A DNA stretch of 6,953 bases from Chitinophagaceae bacterium (GTDB lineage Bacteria > Bacteroidota > Bacteroidia > Chitinophagales > Chitinophagaceae). The position numbers were made by a program, and so were the translations under genes. Of the stretch, positions 6,196 through 6,953 are shown in pieces (the stretch's first letter is position 1; every line of letters starts with the position of its first letter). The stretch covers positions 1 to 6,953 of the forward strand of contig CANEWV010000089.1 of NCBI GenBank assembly GCA_947442905.1. The letters run 5' to 3'. The notes below the pieces were generated by a model, which made no database searches, was not told the origin of the DNA, and saw nothing but the letters and a program-made list of their open reading frames with translations.

Positions 6196-6813
6196 ATGCA
6201 AATCCAACTCGAGCAAACTGGAAAAAAATACAATCGGGAATGGATTTTTCGCGGACTATCCCATACGTTTATTGCAGGTAAAAAATATGCAATTACTGGA
6301 CCTAATGGATCTGGTAAAAGTACACTGTTGCAAACGATTGCGGGCAGTACTGCATTATCAGAAGGCAGTATTCTATACAGTGTAGCAGGTAACGACCTTG
6401 CACCAGAAAATGCTTTTACACAGCTTAGTATTTGCGCGCCCTATCTCACACTCATAGAAGAAATGACCGCTTTAGAGTTTTTAGCTTTTCATGAAAGCTT
6501 TAAATCTTTTATGCCGGGCATCACACCCAGTAGTATATTAGAAACGATTGGACTAACAGATGCCGCGAATAAACAAATCAGGTATTATTCGAGCGGCATG
6601 AAACAGCGCATAAAATTAGCACAAGCTATTTTTTCTGATGTGCCCGTTTTATTTTTAGACGAGCCTTGTACCAATTTAGACGAAACGGGTTATGCACTTT
6701 ATCAATCACTCATTCAAAACTATGCATCTAATAAATTAATTATCGTAAGCAGTAATGATAAATTAGAATATAATTTTTGTGAGGAAGTGATTGATATTAA
6801 AAAGTATAAATAA
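6196..6813 (+). CDS. ABC-type ATPase subunit, CcmA-like size, with atypical Q-loop and H-switch
   Basis: This 205-residue protein is a single nucleotide-binding domain without membrane segments. Walker A is GPNGSGKS (35-42), the signature is YSSGMKQR (131-138), Walker B is VLFLDEP (151-157), and the D-loop is TNLD (159-162). Two conserved positions differ from the usual pattern: the Q-loop region reads ICAPYL (79-84) with no glutamine, and the H-switch region reads IVSSNDK (183-189), with asparagine where histidine is normal. The catalytic glutamate E156 remains. It starts 4 bases after the lpxA stop and ends 2 bases before anmK, so it is almost certainly co-transcribed. No permease gene is visible, so it may pair with a membrane protein encoded elsewhere or have a non-transport role. 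Its place beside lipid A genes suggests an envelope function, but the cargo is unknown. It is too short and divergent to call LptB or MsbA. Confidence 0.85.
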   Translation: MQIQLEQTGKKYNREWIFRGLSHTFIAGKKYAITGPNGSGKSTLLQTIAGSTALSEGSILYSVAGNDLAPENAFTQLSICAPYLTLIEEMTALEFLAFHESFKSFMPGITPSSILETIGLTDAANKQIRYYSSGMKQRIKLAQAIFSDVPVLFLDEPCTNLDETGYALYQSLIQNYASNKLIIVSSNDKLEYNFCEEVIDIKKYK

Positions 6814-6815
6814 GC

Positions 6816-6953
6816 ATGAACCCTAATATCGAAGCGCTTTACCGCATAGCAGGTAGTCACGAAAGAACCATTATTGGTCTCATGAGCGGCACTTCTGTTG
6901 ATGGTTTAGATATTGCTGTTTGTAAAATTATGGGTAGTGGCAAGCACACAAAA
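6816..6953 (+). CDS. anmK: Anhydro-N-acetylmuramic acid kinase AnmK (N-terminal 46 residues, cut by window edge)
   Basis: Only the first 46 codons are present. The motif IIGLMSGTSVDGLDIAV (19-35) is the N-terminal glycine-rich nucleotide-binding segment characteristic of AnmK, an ASKHA-fold kinase. AnmK opens and phosphorylates 1,6-anhydro-MurNAc, giving MurNAc-6-phosphate and returning peptidoglycan turnover sugar to UDP-GlcNAc synthesis. About 18 residues precede the motif, somewhat longer than in E. coli, where the motif is near the start; the ATG at 6816 is still the best choice because it lies 2 bases after the ABC-gene stop. Catalytic residues lie outside the window, so intactness cannot be judged. 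UDP-GlcNAc is also the LpxA substrate, which gives the neighbourhood a metabolic logic, though that link is inference. Confidence 0.9.
   Translation, partial: MNPNIEALYRIAGSHERTIIGLMSGTSVDGLDIAVCKIMGSGKHTK

Overview
The window looks like part of a Bacteroidota chromosome, probably class Chitinophagia or a relative. The pointers are a fused lpxC-fabZ gene, a PorX-type response regulator (associated with type IX secretion), A/T-rich leaders without clear Shine-Dalgarno sequences, and promoter-like sequences matching the Bacteroidota consensus (TTG then TAnnTTTG) rather than the E. coli one. The class-level placement is an inference.

Layout. On the minus strand, positions 1-1504 hold nearly all of a PorX-type protein (receiver domain plus PglZ domain); its last residues lie beyond the left edge. 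A 119-bp divergent intergenic region (1505-1623) separates it from a plus-strand run of six tightly packed genes: an HD-domain phosphohydrolase (1624-2838), lpxD (2848-3897), lpxC-fabZ (3969-5384), lpxA (5394-6191), a short ABC ATPase (6196-6813) and the first 46 codons of anmK (6816 onward, cut by the right edge). Gaps in this run are 2-9 bases, except the 71 bases before lpxC-fabZ, which hold a good internal promoter candidate and a perfect 13-bp palindrome.

How the genes work together. LpxA, LpxC and LpxD are the first three enzymes of lipid A synthesis: O-acylation of UDP-GlcNAc, deacetylation, and N-acylation. FabZ, fused to LpxC, draws on the same 3-hydroxyacyl-ACP pool for fatty acid elongation, so the cluster sits at the branch between lipid A and phospholipid. 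AnmK recycles a peptidoglycan sugar, so this is a cell-envelope cluster. lpxB and the later lipid A genes are not in the window. The ABC ATPase has no membrane partner here and departs from consensus in its Q-loop and H-switch. PorX and the HD protein are both predicted metal-dependent phosphohydrolases of nucleotide-type substrates, transcribed divergently.

Most of the window is conserved housekeeping sequence. I see no mobile element, CRISPR array, RNA gene or obvious new defence system. The items most worth following up are the atypical ABC ATPase, the palindrome at the lpxC-fabZ promoter, and the physical link between a type IX secretion regulator and lipid A synthesis.
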